A stretch of DNA of 64,000 nt from Streptomyces flavochromogenes (GTDB lineage Bacteria; Actinomycetota; Actinomycetes; Streptomycetales; Streptomycetaceae): positions 62,001 through 126,000 of the forward strand of contig NZ_JNZO01000033.1 in NCBI RefSeq assembly GCF_000717595.1. The letters run 5' to 3'. Position 1 is the stretch's first letter, and every line of letters begins with the position of its first letter. Under the pieces are notes generated by a model. It worked only from the letters and a program-made list of their open reading frames with translations. It had not been told where the DNA came from and did not search any database. The position numbers were made by a program, and so were the translations under genes. Positions 25,926 to 35,016 of this stretch are shown piece after piece.

Positions 25926-26996
25926 TCAGGCCGCCGCCTTCCCCGTCGCGGCCGGGACCCCGGCGACGACGCCGAGGAGTCCCGCGTGGTCGACCACGCC
26001 GAGGCAGCGGCCGTTCTCGACGACCCGCGCGTTGACGCCCGTACGGGCGACGGCCTCGATGGCCTCGTGGACGGTGGCGCTCGGGGCGAGCGCGGGGCCG
26101 GCCTCGTGCTCGTCGGCGAGCGCGGGGCGCATCGCCGAGCGGACGGTCAGCACCTGTTCGCGCGGCACGTCCCGGACGAAGTCCCTGACGTAGTCGTCGG
26201 CGGGGGCGCCCACGATCTCCTCCGGCGTGCCGAGTTGCACGATCCGGCCGTCGCGCATCAGCGCGATGCGGTCGCCGAGCTTCAGGGCCTCGCTCAGATC
26301 GTGGGTGATGAAGACCATGGTGCGGCCCTCCTCCCGGTGCAGGCGGACGACCTCCTCCTGCATGTCCCGGCGGATGAGCGGGTCGAGCGCGCTGAACGGC
26401 TCGTCGAACAGCAGGACTTCGGGGTCCACCGCGAGCGCGCGGGCCAGTCCGACCCGCTGCTGCTGGCCACCGGACAACTGGCTCGGCCTGCGGTGCTCCA
26501 TGCCGTCGAGGCCGACCTTGGTGACGAACCCGGCCGCTCGTTGCCGCCGTTCGCCGCGTCCCACGCCCTGGATCTCGAGCCCGTACGCGACGTTGTCGAG
26601 CACGGTCCGGTGCGGGAGCAGCCCGAAGTGCTGGAAGACCATGGCCGCCCGGTGCCGGCGCAGCTCGCGGAGCCGTCCGGTGTCCATGGACAGCACGTCC
26701 TCGCCGTCGATGGAGATCGTGCCCGAGGTCGGTTCGATGAGCCGGGTCAGACAGCGGACGAGCGTCGACTTGCCCGAGCCCGACAGGCCCATGACGACGA
26801 AGACCTCGCCCTTGCGGACGTCGAAGGAGACGTCGCGGACGGCGGCGGTACAGCCGGTGCGCTCGCGCAGTTCCGCGGCGTCGAGTGAGGCGAGCTCCTT
26901 CTCGGCGGGCACGCGGTCGGCCTTCGGACCGAAGACCTTCCACAGGTCGCGTACGGAGAAGACGGGCTCGGCGGTTCCCTGCGTCAGGTCGTTCAT
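25926..26996 (-). CDS. Glycine betaine/choline ABC ATPase (ProV/OpuAA type)
   Basis: 356 residues. Walker A is GLSGSGKST (70-78), the signature is LSGGQQQR, Walker B is VLLFDEP and the switch is ITHDLSEA. The residues before Walker A include the inserted charged helix characteristic of ProV-type ATPases, and the C-terminus (about 300-350) resembles a single CBS-type domain, which in OpuA senses ionic strength. It starts at ATG 26996 overlapping the stop of the GMC oxidoreductase (ATGA). It energises the permease downstream. Confidence 0.93.
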   Translation of the reverse strand: MNDLTQGTAEPVFSVRDLWKVFGPKADRVPAEKELASLDAAELRERTGCTAAVRDVSFDVRKGEVFVVMGLSGSGKSTLVRCLTRLIEPTSGTISIDGEDVLSMDTGRLRELRRHRAAMVFQHFGLLPHRTVLDNVAYGLEIQGVGRGERRQRAAGFVTKVGLDGMEHRRPSQLSGGQQQRVGLARALAVDPEVLLFDEPFSALDPLIRRDMQEEVVRLHREEGRTMVFITHDLSEALKLGDRIALMRDGRIVQLGTPEEIVGAPADDYVRDFVRDVPREQVLTVRSAMRPALADEHEAGPALAPSATVHEAIEAVARTGVNARVVENGRCLGVVDHAGLLGVVAGVPAATGKAAA

Positions 26997-28519
26997 CGTC
27001 GGGTGCCTCCCAGCAGATCCACACATTTCTCGCCGACCATGAGCACGCCGATCATCGGGTTGACGGCGGTCATGGTCGGGAAGACGGACGCGTCGGCGAT
27101 CCGGATGCCGTCGAGGCCCCGGATCCTCAGATCGGGCGCGACGACGGCGAGTTCGTCGTCCGCGGAGCCCATCCGGCAGGTGCCGGCCGGGTGGTAGACG
27201 GTGTGCGCGACGTGGCGGGCGTAGGCGCTCAGTTCCTCGTCGGAGGTGACCTCGGGTCCCGGGCACACCTCCCGCTTCAGCCATCCCGCCAGCGGTTCGC
27301 TCGCCGCGATCTGCCGGGCGATGCGGATCCCGTCGACGAGGGTCCGGCCGTCGTAGTCGTCCTCGTCGGTGAAGTACCGGAAGTCGAGCGCGGGCTTGAC
27401 CTCGGGATCGGCGCTCGTCAGGTAGAGCCGGCCGCGACTGCGCGGCTTGGGGATGTTCGGGGTCATGGACACGCCGTGCGGGGGCCGCTCGTAGCCGATC
27501 CGCTCGGGGTTGTCGGTGAAGGGGATCTGGTAGAAGTGGAACATCAGGTCCGGCCCCTCGGACTCCGGGTCGCGGCGGACGAAGAGCCCGGCGTCGGAGT
27601 CCATCGCGGAGTTCTCCGGGATGGGGCCGTGCGTCTCCCACACGATGACCGACTCGGGGTGGTCGAGGAGGTTCTCGCCGACACCCGGCAGGTCGTGCAC
27701 GACGGGGATCCCGAGCTTCTCCAGGTCGGCACGGGGTCCTATGCCGGAGTGCAGCAGCAGACGCGGGGTGTCCACGGCCCCCGCGCACACCAGGACCTCG
27801 CGCCGGGCACGTACGACGTGCTCCGCGCCCTCCTTGGTGCGGATGTGCACGCCGGTGGCGCGGGTGCCCTCGAGTTCGAGGCGGAACGCCCAGGTCTCCA
27901 GGGCGATGTGCAGGTTCGGCCGGTCCAGGAACGGGTGCAGATAGGCGACCGAGGCGGACGACCGCTTGTTGTTCTCGGGGTGGTAGGCGAGGTCGAAGAA
28001 GCCGACTCCCTCGTGGAACGGCTGCCGGTTGAAGCCCTCGACGCGTGGGACGCCGAGCGCGGTCTGCGCCGCGTCGACGAAGTCCCGGGCGATCGCGTTC
28101 CGGTCGGCCTCGTCGACGGGGACGATGTTGTTGCGCAGCCGGGCGAAGTACGGATCCATCGCCGCCGCGTCCCAGCCCTCGGCGCCGGCCTCGGCCCACT
28201 CGTCCCAGTCGGAGGGCAGGGGCTTGAAGGCGATGAGAGTGTTGTGCGAGGAGCAGCCGCCGAGGACCCGCGCGCGGCTGTGGCGGATGTACGAGTTGCC
28301 GCGCGGCTGCTCGGTGGTGGGGTAGTCGTAGTCCAGTTCGCCGCCGAGCAGGCCCATCCAGCGGCGCAGGGTGAGGACGTCGTCGCGGCCGACGTCGCTG
28401 GGGCCGCCCTCGATCACGGCGACGGTGACGTCCGGGTTCTCGGTCAGCCGGGAGGCGATCACCGAACCGGCGGTGCCGCCGCCGACGACGACGTAGTCGT
28501 ACACGTGCCGGTCGTTCAT
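26993..28519 (-). CDS. betA: GMC oxidoreductase, choline dehydrogenase type
   Basis: A 508-residue FAD enzyme oxidising choline to betaine aldehyde. The N-terminal Rossmann motif [15 protein letters not shown] (residues 10-24), the GMC signature region ([11 protein letters not shown]) and the C-terminal catalytic segments [14 protein letters not shown] and [14 protein letters not shown] are present. It lies between the aldehyde dehydrogenase and the ABC ATPase with stop/start overlaps on both sides, which argues for choline as the substrate. Other alcohols are possible on sequence alone. Confidence 0.85.
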   Translation of the reverse strand: MNDRHVYDYVVVGGGTAGSVIASRLTENPDVTVAVIEGGPSDVGRDDVLTLRRWMGLLGGELDYDYPTTEQPRGNSYIRHSRARVLGGCSSHNTLIAFKPLPSDWDEWAEAGAEGWDAAAMDPYFARLRNNIVPVDEADRNAIARDFVDAAQTALGVPRVEGFNRQPFHEGVGFFDLAYHPENNKRSSASVAYLHPFLDRPNLHIALETWAFRLELEGTRATGVHIRTKEGAEHVVRARREVLVCAGAVDTPRLLLHSGIGPRADLEKLGIPVVHDLPGVGENLLDHPESVIVWETHGPIPENSAMDSDAGLFVRRDPESEGPDLMFHFYQIPFTDNPERIGYERPPHGVSMTPNIPKPRSRGRLYLTSADPEVKPALDFRYFTDEDDYDGRTLVDGIRIARQIAASEPLAGWLKREVCPGPEVTSDEELSAYARHVAHTVYHPAGTCRMGSADDELAVVAPDLRIRGLDGIRIADASVFPTMTAVNPMIGVLMVGEKCVDLLGGTRR

Positions 28520-30024
28520 GCCTGGTCCTTCGCCGTCGTGCCCGCGAACCAGCGCACGGGGCGCGGAGCGAGGTTCTGGTAGATGTGCTTGGCCTCGCGG
28601 TACTCGGCGAGGCCACTGGGGCCCAGTTCGCGGCCGATGCCGGACTTTCCGAAGCCGCCCCATTCCGCCTGGGGCAGGTAGGGGTGGAAGTCGTTGATCC
28701 AGACGGTGCCGTGGCGCAGCCGGGCCGCGACCCGCCGGGCGCGGTCCGCGTCGGAGGTCCACACCGCTCCGGCGAGGCCGTACTCCGTGTCGTTGGCGAG
28801 GGCGACGGCCTCCTCCTCGGTGCGGAAGGTCTCCACGGTGAGGACGGGGCCGAAGATCTCCTCGCGGACGACGCGCATGCGGCGGTGGCACCGGTCGAGG
28901 ACGGTGGGCCGGTAGAAGTAGCCGGGGCCGGCGGGGCGCTCGCCGCCCGCGCGCAGGACCGCGCCCTCGCCGAGGGCGGAGGCCACGTACTCCTCGGTCC
29001 TCGCCACCTGGGCGGCGGAGACCAGCGGGCCGCACTCGACGCCCGCGTCGGTGCCCCGGCCGAGCCGGATCAGTCCGGCCCGGCGGGCGAGCTCGGCGAC
29101 GAAACGCGCGCGCAGCGACTCCTCGACGATGAGGCGGGAGCCGGCGGAGCAGACCTGGCCGCTGTGGATGAAGGCGGCGTTGAGGGCCTGGTCGACGGCG
29201 GTGTCGAAGTCCTCGGGCGTCGCACAGGCGTCGGCGAAGACGACGTTGGGGTTCTTGCCGCCCAGTTCGAGGGCGACCTTCTTCACGCTGTCGGCGGCGG
29301 CCTTGGCGACCTTCGTGCCGCTGACGAGACCGCCGGTGAACGAGACCAGGTCGACGTCGGGGTGTTCGGCGAGCCGGGCGCCGACGGTGTGGCCGGGGCC
29401 GGTGACGATGTTGGCCGCGCCGAGCGGCAGTCCGGCCTCCAGGAGCAGTTCGACCAGGACGACGGTGCTGAGCGGGGTGATCTCGCTGGGCTTGATCACG
29501 AACGTGTTGCCGGCGGCGAGGGCGGGCGCGATCTTCCAGCTGGCCTGGAGCAACGGGTAGTTCCAGGGCGTGATCAGGGCGCACACGCCGACGGGCTCGT
29601 GCACGACGACGCTGCGGATGTCGTCCGAGCCGGCGTCGACGACCCGTCCGCCGTCCTCCTTCTCGACGAGGTCGGCGAAGTAGAGGAAGGCGTCGCGGAC
29701 GCAGTCGACGTCGACACGGCCCTCCTCGAGGGTCTTGCCCGCGTCCTGGCTCTCCAGGGCGCCGATCCGCTCGCGGTCGCGTTCCAGCAGGTCGGCGACC
29801 CGTCGCAGCAGGGCGGCCCGCTGGGAGACCGGTGTACGCGGCCAGGAACCGTCGTCGAACGCGGCTCGTGCCGCGGTCACGGCGTCGTCGGTGTCCTGGA
29901 CACCGCCCTCCGCCACGACCGCGAAGGCGGTCGCGTCGACGGGGTCGATGATCTCGCGCGTGGCGCCGGACAGGGCTGCGCGCCACTCTCCGCCCACATG
30001 GATGGTCTGTTGTGCTGCCGTCAC
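28516..30024 (-). CDS. betB: Betaine aldehyde dehydrogenase
   Basis: A 502-residue NAD(P)-dependent aldehyde dehydrogenase and the first gene of the operon. The catalytic set is complete: Asn155 in PWNY, Lys178 in KPSE, Glu253 in LELGGK and Cys292 in GQVCSAG. The start is GTG 30024, with GAGGAA and AAAGG upstream. Its stop overlaps the start of the GMC enzyme (ATGA). Together the two enzymes convert choline to the osmoprotectant glycine betaine. The transport genes that follow bring in the precursor. Expression is probably osmotically or choline controlled, but no BetI-like regulator is present in the window next to it. Confidence 0.88.
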   Translation of the reverse strand: MTAAQQTIHVGGEWRAALSGATREIIDPVDATAFAVVAEGGVQDTDDAVTAARAAFDDGSWPRTPVSQRAALLRRVADLLERDRERIGALESQDAGKTLEEGRVDVDCVRDAFLYFADLVEKEDGGRVVDAGSDDIRSVVVHEPVGVCALITPWNYPLLQASWKIAPALAAGNTFVIKPSEITPLSTVVLVELLLEAGLPLGAANIVTGPGHTVGARLAEHPDVDLVSFTGGLVSGTKVAKAAADSVKKVALELGGKNPNVVFADACATPEDFDTAVDQALNAAFIHSGQVCSAGSRLIVEESLRARFVAELARRAGLIRLGRGTDAGVECGPLVSAAQVARTEEYVASALGEGAVLRAGGERPAGPGYFYRPTVLDRCHRRMRVVREEIFGPVLTVETFRTEEEAVALANDTEYGLAGAVWTSDADRARRVAARLRHGTVWINDFHPYLPQAEWGGFGKSGIGRELGPSGLAEYREAKHIYQNLAPRPVRWFAGTTAKDQA

Positions 30025-30109
30025 GTCGCGTATGGCCTTTCGTTCCTCAGAGTCCCCCTGCCGGTGTCACCGGCGGTTCGGCCGCCTGCCCTGGGTTCCC
30101 GGATCCATG

Positions 30110-30123
30110 CGCAATGCGTTGCG
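30110..30123 (-). promoter_or_regulatory. CGCAA-N4-TTGCG dyad upstream of the choline operon
   Basis: CGCAATGCGTTGCG is a perfect 5-bp dyad 86 bases upstream of the betB-like start. A regulator site is plausible; the protein is unknown. Confidence 0.4.
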
Positions 30124-30291
30124 GAGAGTGTTCCTAGTCACGCTTCAAGGGGGTCTAAACAGGGCATATCGCAGGGTGGCCGGTACGCCGGGCGGGGACG
30201 GCGGACTACGTCGGGCACCCGGCCCGGCGTCGTACCCTGACAATCCGCGCACATCGGTGCGGGCCGGGATTCACGGAGGAAGGAGAGCGGC

Positions 30292-30633
30292 GTGGACGGC
30301 AACCTCTGGCTCGTCGTGGCCCTGGTGCTGCTGCTCGCGGTGGCGGGATGCGCGGCCGTACTGCTCGTACGTGTCCTCCGGACGCGCCGGCTGCTGGTGG
30401 ACGCCGGAGTGCCGCTGCAGTCCAAGGCCCTGTTCTGGGCGGCGGTGGCGTACACGGTCTCGCCGGTCGACCTGATCCCGGACCCCGTCTACCTGGACGA
30501 CATCGGCGTCCTCCTGATCGCCCTGCGGGCGCTGCACGCGGCGGTCGCCAGGAGCGGGGCGGCCCCCGAGGGCCTGCCCACGGGCCCGGATGCCCCGCTC
30601 AGCGGGCAGAGCAAGGTGCCGCGGCGCCCCTGA
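30292..30633 (+). CDS. DUF1232 (YkvA-like) membrane protein
   Basis: 113 residues. There is one N-terminal membrane helix (about 5-27), then the DUF1232 core KALFWAAVAYTVSPVDLIPDPVYLDDIGVL (residues about 45-75, named only by its SPVDLIPD motif), which forms a short membrane hairpin, and a polar tail. The GTG at 30292 follows GGAGAG. The family is of unknown function. It is divergent from the choline operon, with a 267-base gap. Confidence 0.85.
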   Translation: MDGNLWLVVALVLLLAVAGCAAVLLVRVLRTRRLLVDAGVPLQSKALFWAAVAYTVSPVDLIPDPVYLDDIGVLLIALRALHAAVARSGAAPEGLPTGPDAPLSGQSKVPRRP

Positions 30634-30687
30634 GGACCGCGATGAGGCGCCTGACCCCGGCTTCCGCCCGTCAGGCTCCTCATCGCA

Positions 30688-30733
30688 TGACTCGTTCGTC
30701 ACACAGTGCAGCCATGGTGTGACGAACGAGTCA
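30688..30733. terminator. 17-bp perfect inverted repeat, bidirectional terminator
   Basis: TGACTCGTTCGTCACAC, a 12-nt loop and the exact complement, placed between the convergent DUF1232 and reductase genes. It is less GC-rich than most terminators in the window. Confidence 0.8.
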
Positions 30734-30770
30734 GCCCCTCCGCTCCGTCGCCTCCGCGTGGTCGGGCCGT

Positions 30771-31421
30771 TCAGGCCGTCGCGCCGACCGTCTCCGCCGC
30801 CCGCTCCGCGAGCCCCGTCTGCTTCTCGTGCGGGAACCGCGCCCGTGGGGTCGCGCTCTCGAAGTACGTCTTCGCCCTGATCAGCGCCCGCTCGTCGCCG
30901 CGCACCTGGCCCGGGCGGGAACCGTTGCCGAGGAGGACTCCGCCGAAGCGCATCCGGAGGTACGCCGCCGTGTTGTTGAGGGTGGTGGCCATCCCGTCGG
31001 CGACGGCCTCGTCGTCGTCCGCCATGGCCGCCACCGCCCACAGGGTCCGTCCCGCCATGCGCTGCTTGAAGTCCAGGCCGGGAACGCCGAGCCAGCCCGA
31101 CCAGTAGTCGAGGTAGCGCTTGGTCTGGGCGGAGAGGGTGTACCAGTACAGCGGTGAGGCGATCACGATGTCGGTGGCCTCCATCGTGGCCTCCCGCAGT
31201 GTCCGTTCGGCCTCCGAGACGGGCCAGTCGCCCTCCTCGTGGCGTCCGTCCTGGAAGTCCGGCAACGGCAGAGTGTTCAGGTCGATCCAGCGCTGCGGGA
31301 TGCCGGCGGGCAGCGCCTCGGCGGCGGCCCTGGCGAGTATCTCGGTGTTGCCGTCGGCGCGCGAGCTGCCCAGCACGAACAGGAAGGAGCGGTCCGCGGA
31401 GAGCGGGGAATGATTCGTCAT
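30771..31421 (-). CDS. NAD(P)H-dependent FMN reductase/flavodoxin-fold oxidoreductase
   Basis: 216 residues with a flavodoxin-like fold. FLFVLGSSRADGNTEILAR forms the FMN phosphate loop, IVIASPLYWYTLSAQTKRYLD the second flavin-binding segment, and AVAAMADDD the third. Such proteins reduce quinones, nitro compounds or azo dyes with NAD(P)H. It is divergent from a MerR-family gene across a 71-base gap that carries a perfect palindrome, so the regulator almost certainly controls it, possibly in response to electrophiles. Confidence 0.87.
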   Translation of the reverse strand: MTNHSPLSADRSFLFVLGSSRADGNTEILARAAAEALPAGIPQRWIDLNTLPLPDFQDGRHEEGDWPVSEAERTLREATMEATDIVIASPLYWYTLSAQTKRYLDYWSGWLGVPGLDFKQRMAGRTLWAVAAMADDDEAVADGMATTLNNTAAYLRMRFGGVLLGNGSRPGQVRGDERALIRAKTYFESATPRARFPHEKQTGLAERAAETVGATA

Positions 31422-31437
31422 GACTCGACGCTAACCG

Positions 31438-31453
31438 TTGACACTGATGTCAA
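31438..31453. promoter_or_regulatory. MerR operator TTGACACTGATGTCAA
   Basis: A TTGACA-N4-TGTCAA perfect dyad in the divergent gap. Each arm can serve as a -35 element (TTGACA) for one of the two genes, the usual layout for MerR regulators that act from within the promoter. Confidence 0.75.
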
Positions 31454-31492
31454 GGTCAAACGATCCACGACGGGGCGGAAGGCGGAGCACGC

Positions 31493-31837
31493 ATGCTGAT
31501 CGGGGAGTTGTCCCGGCACACCGGGGTGAGCACCCGGCTGCTGCGCTACTACGAGGCGCAGGGGCTGCTGGAGGCGGAGCGCGGCCCGAACGGCTATCGC
31601 GCGTACGACGCGGACGCGGTGACCACCGTCCGCAAGGTTCGCGCCCTGCTGGCCGCCGGACTGCCGACCGAGGTGATCCGGGTCGTCCTGCCGTGCACCG
31701 GTGAGGACGGCACGGCCTTCGACTGGTGCGCCGACATCAGGGAGCTGATGCTCCGTGAACTGGCCGCCACCGACGCCCGTATCGACGACCTCCACCGCCG
31801 TCGCACCACCCTCGCGGGCTACTTGGCCGGCTCGTGA
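31493..31837 (+). CDS. MerR family transcriptional regulator
   Basis: 114 residues. The N-terminal MerR winged HTH is complete (LIGELSRHTGVSTRLLRYYE followed by GLLEAERGPNGYRAYD), and a coiled-coil dimerisation helix spans about residues 75-105. The C-terminal effector region is minimal. A Cys pair (Cys64, Cys78) might sense redox or thiol-reactive compounds, which is speculation. It is divergent from the FMN reductase. Confidence 0.92.
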   Translation: MLIGELSRHTGVSTRLLRYYEAQGLLEAERGPNGYRAYDADAVTTVRKVRALLAAGLPTEVIRVVLPCTGEDGTAFDWCADIRELMLRELAATDARIDDLHRRRTTLAGYLAGS

Positions 31838-31871
31838 CCTCATGCCGGGGTCGGGCGGGGCGGCCGGAACA

Positions 31872-31916
31872 CCGGTGACAGGGGGCCCTCGTGGCGCGGG
31901 GGATCCCTGTCACCGG
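31872..31916. terminator. Hairpin between convergent MerR and peptidase genes
   Basis: 12-bp perfect arms (CCGGTGACAGGG) with a 21-nt loop, between convergent genes. Confidence 0.75.
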
Positions 31917-31932
31917 CCGTACGTCGTGCCGG

Positions 31933-33528
31933 TCAGGAGCGGTGCAGCCCGGGGAGGCCCGGCGGCGTCGGCAGCGGGAGGTCCAGACGGTTCCGCGCCT
32001 GGTCCGGCGTGGCCCGGCAGGTCGCGTCCGCGGCCGGCAGTCGGCCCGTCGTCAGGTAGGCCGTGGCGGTCGTGTCGGCGCAGGACCTGGAGCCGTAGAT
32101 GCCGTGGCCCTGGCCGCCGAGGACGGTGACCATCCGGGCGCCCTTCATGGTCCTGCGCAGCCCCTGTCCGCTGACCAGCGGCGTCTGGGAGTCCCACTCG
32201 TTCTGGAGGATGAGCGCCCCGACGGAGTTGTTCACCTTCGTGGCGGGCTCGGACCCGTTCTTCCAGAACGCGCACGGCTTGATGTTCGACGCGAAGTCGC
32301 CGTACAGCGGGTACCTGGCCTTGTCGCGGATCGCGTCGCGGCGGTACTGCTCGGGGTCGCGCGGCCAGGAGCGGGTGTCGGCGCACGCCACGGACCAGAA
32401 GGCCGCGTCGGAGTTGTCCGAGGGGACGGCACGGGCGAACGACGGCGGTACGTGACGGGGCGCCTGGCTCCGCCGCGACGGCGCCGGTGCGGGAGTCCCC
32501 TCGGCGGCCTTCCTGAGCTCGACGATCGCCTCGGCGGCGCCCTTCACGTCGAAGAACACGGCCCGGCCTGCGCGGATGTCGTCGCCGGTCAGGAGCGTGC
32601 CCTGGAAGTCGATCGGCTCGCGGTCCGCCCGGGCGACCAGGTCCCAGAAGGTCGTGCCGACCTCGGCCGGGGTGTCGCCGAGCCCGTACGTGGCGTGCCG
32701 CGCGGCGGTCCACTCGGTCCAGCGCTTGAACGCGGGCTCCGCGCCCTCCGCCCACACCTGGATCATTCCGCGCCAGATGCGCTGCGGGTCGACCGCGCTG
32801 TCCAGCACGAACCGGTCGGTCCGCTTCGGGAACATCTGCGTGTAGACCGCGCCCAGGTAGGTGCCGTAGGAGTAGCCGAGATACGAGATCTTCTTCTCGC
32901 CGAGCACGGCGCGGATGACGTCCATGTCCCGTGCGGTGTTGCGGGTGGTGAGGTGGGGCAGGACGTCACCGCCCTTCGCACGGCACTTCTCCGCGACGGT
33001 CCGCGCCCACCGGACGTCCTTGTCGAACGTCGCGGCCTTGTACGGGCGCTGCCAGTTCAGCTCCTCCTCGTTCAGGCCGCAGCTCACGGGCGAGCTCTGG
33101 CCCACGCCGCGGGGGTCGAAGCCGATGAGGTCGTACTGCTCCTTCACCGCGGTCGGCAGCTCCGGGGCCATCCACAGCGGCATGTCGAGGCCCGGCCCGC
33201 CGGGGCCGCCCGGGTTGAGCAGCAGGACACCGCGCCGCTTCTGGGGGCTGGTGGCCTTGACCCGGGACACGACGACGTCGAGCTTCCTGCCGCCCGGCCG
33301 GGTGTAGTCGAGCGGCACCTTGAGCGTCGCGCACTCGAAGTTCGCCGGTGCCTCGGCCTCGCAGCGCTTCCATCGCGGGGTCTGCCGGGTGTACTGCCTC
33401 AAGGGATCGGCGGAGACCGTCCGTCGGGCCTCCGGGGCGGCCGCGGAGGCGACGGCGGGAGTGAGAGCGGGCACGAGGGTCGCGACCGCGCTGATGGCCA
33501 CGAGGGGTGCTATTCGTGTGCTTCGCAC
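31933..33528 (-). CDS. Secreted alpha/beta hydrolase, tripeptidyl aminopeptidase (Tap/S33) type
   Basis: About 531 residues with a Sec signal peptide (residues 1-31, ending AVASAAA) and an S33-type alpha/beta-hydrolase fold. The oxyanion segment is LLLNPGGPGGPG. The nucleophile is Ser220 in GYSYG. The Asp lies in QNEWDSQTP and the His in GGQGHG. Streptomyces Tap removes tripeptides from N-termini of secreted proteins. GTG 33528 was chosen because AAGGA lies eight bases upstream and it gives a normal signal peptide; an ATG further upstream is possible. It is monocistronic. Confidence 0.85.
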   Translation of the reverse strand: MRSTRIAPLVAISAVATLVPALTPAVASAAAPEARRTVSADPLRQYTRQTPRWKRCEAEAPANFECATLKVPLDYTRPGGRKLDVVVSRVKATSPQKRRGVLLLNPGGPGGPGLDMPLWMAPELPTAVKEQYDLIGFDPRGVGQSSPVSCGLNEEELNWQRPYKAATFDKDVRWARTVAEKCRAKGGDVLPHLTTRNTARDMDVIRAVLGEKKISYLGYSYGTYLGAVYTQMFPKRTDRFVLDSAVDPQRIWRGMIQVWAEGAEPAFKRWTEWTAARHATYGLGDTPAEVGTTFWDLVARADREPIDFQGTLLTGDDIRAGRAVFFDVKGAAEAIVELRKAAEGTPAPAPSRRSQAPRHVPPSFARAVPSDNSDAAFWSVACADTRSWPRDPEQYRRDAIRDKARYPLYGDFASNIKPCAFWKNGSEPATKVNNSVGALILQNEWDSQTPLVSGQGLRRTMKGARMVTVLGGQGHGIYGSRSCADTTATAYLTTGRLPAADATCRATPDQARNRLDLPLPTPPGLPGLHRS

Positions 33529-33687
33529 AGAGTCAGATCCTTGCGGGAGGTGGATGATGCGTCTCATGCACCTTCGCGCACAGGGCAGTTGTGCGAAATC
33601 CCTCCCCCGGCCATCACCGCGTCCGACCACAGGAGGAGCACGCCCGGGGGAATGGTTCCCGAGGCGGAGAACGCGACCCGCGGTTTC

Positions 33688-33719
33688 GACGTCCGGCCTC
33701 CGTGACGTCCGGTCTCCCT
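33688..33719. repeat. Two tandem 16-bp repeats (GACGTCCGGYCTCCST)
   Basis: Two near-identical 16-bp units in the gap between the peptidase and the Rieske gene, followed by a degenerate third. The gap 33529-33751 holds no gene. Confidence 0.6.
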
Positions 33720-33751
33720 GACGACCCACGTGACGCCGGGCCGACGTGACG

Positions 33752-34762
33752 TCAGGTCGACGACTGCGCCTCGGCCTCCGCCCGGTACAGGCGGCGGAGC
33801 CGCACCACTCCCAGGTCGTGCTGGTACAGGTTCTCCCGCTGATCCGCGTCGGCGGGCATGGCCTCCAGCATCACGCGGTCCTGCTCGAGGACCTCCCAGT
33901 GGCGCTTCTCGATCAGCGTCTTGTACAGGAAGCGCCAGGTCGCGCGCTGCCAGTCCTCGACGCGGCGGTAACGCCAGAAGAAGACACCCGAGCGCCCCTC
34001 GTCGACGGGACAGACCATGCCCACGATCCCGAACGGTCCGCCCGGTCCGGCGGACGGCGGGTAGGGGATGGACAGGTCGACCCAGTCGACGCCGGTGCGG
34101 CACAGCTCGACCCAGTCGAAGTTGACGCCCCGCTGGTCGGTCTTCTCGAAGAAGTAGCCGCGATCGGTCTCGCGGATGCGGAACTTGGCGGTCGTGTCGC
34201 CGGCGAACATGGTGTGCGACTCGTGGTGGAGGAAGGCCCCGTGCATGGGATCGAGCAGGTTCTCCACGGCGTACCGCCAGGGCACGTCCCACTCGGCGTA
34301 GCAGAGGAAGGCGTCGACGGCAGGGTCCGTCAGCGGGTCGGGAAGCGTCAGTTCGGCCGGCTCGGGGTGCTCCTCGTCGCCGAACCAGGCGAGGATCGCG
34401 CCGCCGACCTCGCGTACGGGCAGCGAGGCGACCAGCTTCTTGCCTTCCAGGTTGCAGCCGGGCAGGCCCGGCACCGAGGTCACCGTGCCGTCGGCGCCGA
34501 CCTCGACGCCGTGGTACCAGCAGGCGACCCGGTCGCCGAGGTGCCTGCCCAGCGACAGCGGCGCTCCGCGGTGCGGGCAGCGGTCGGCGAGCATGGAGAG
34601 CGCTCCGTCGGAGCGCCGGAAGAGCAGCCACTGCTCGCCGAGCGCGGTCACCTTGCGCATGGCGCCGGGGGCGACGAAGCGCGAGGGGACGACGGGGTGC
34701 CACTGGTTGCGCAGCCCGGTGGCGTAGATGCGGTCCGCGGTGGCGGAGGGCGACAGCGTCAT
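33752..34762 (-). CDS. Rieske non-haem iron oxygenase, oxygenase component
   Basis: A 336-residue oxygenase and the last gene of the catabolic operon. The Rieske cluster ligands are Cys62-x-His64 (CPH) and Cys81-x2-His84 (CWYH). The mononuclear iron site shows the D-x2-H-x4-H pattern as Asp171, His174, His179. Length and order resemble single-subunit oxygenases such as VanA or the phthalate/phenoxybenzoate group, which demethylate or hydroxylate aromatic acids. The reductase partner is two genes upstream. A 74-residue protein separates them. ATG 34762 lies just beyond the stop of that small gene. Confidence 0.92.
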   Translation of the reverse strand: MTLSPSATADRIYATGLRNQWHPVVPSRFVAPGAMRKVTALGEQWLLFRRSDGALSMLADRCPHRGAPLSLGRHLGDRVACWYHGVEVGADGTVTSVPGLPGCNLEGKKLVASLPVREVGGAILAWFGDEEHPEPAELTLPDPLTDPAVDAFLCYAEWDVPWRYAVENLLDPMHGAFLHHESHTMFAGDTTAKFRIRETDRGYFFEKTDQRGVNFDWVELCRTGVDWVDLSIPYPPSAGPGGPFGIVGMVCPVDEGRSGVFFWRYRRVEDWQRATWRFLYKTLIEKRHWEVLEQDRVMLEAMPADADQRENLYQHDLGVVRLRRLYRAEAEAQSST

Positions 34763-34763
34763 G

Positions 34764-34988
34764 TCAGGCTCCCAGTCGGTTCATCTCGGCGCGGAAGGAC
34801 TCCTCGGTCCACGGCGTGCCGTCGGCGGTGTGCACCTTGCGGGCGTTGAGTCCGCGCACCACGTCGGTCAGTTCGTGACCCTCGTGGGTGAAGACCTCTT
34901 CGAGGGTGGCGGCGAGCTTGTACTCGTACGGGGTGGGCTCGTGCGTACGGGACTGGTGGACGTCCAGGTACGGCCAGGTGTCGGTCAC
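34764..34988 (-). CDS. Small 'recombinase-like HTH' protein within the oxygenase operon
   Basis: A 74-residue acidic protein. Its C-terminal half (VRGLNARKVHTADGTPWTEE) resembles the helix-turn-helix of serine recombinases, where the phrase G-x-x-T-x-x-G-x-x-W-T recurs. Its N-terminal half (YEYKLAATLEEVF) is of a different type. I recall similar small proteins annotated as recombinase-like HTH proteins beside Rieske oxygenases. There is no catalytic domain, so it is not a recombinase. A DNA-binding role, or a small subunit of the oxygenase system, are the two options. It is tightly spaced on both sides. Confidence 0.65.
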   Translation of the reverse strand: MTDTWPYLDVHQSRTHEPTPYEYKLAATLEEVFTHEGHELTDVVRGLNARKVHTADGTPWTEESFRAEMNRLGA

Positions 34989-35016
34989 GGTGTCTCCTGA
35001 GCAGGCGGGGGAAGGG

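Noticed and set aside
34764..34988. Integrase or site-specific recombinase fragment
   Set aside because: No resolvase catalytic domain and no attachment repeats; it is evenly spaced in a coherent operon, so a mobile-element origin is not supported.
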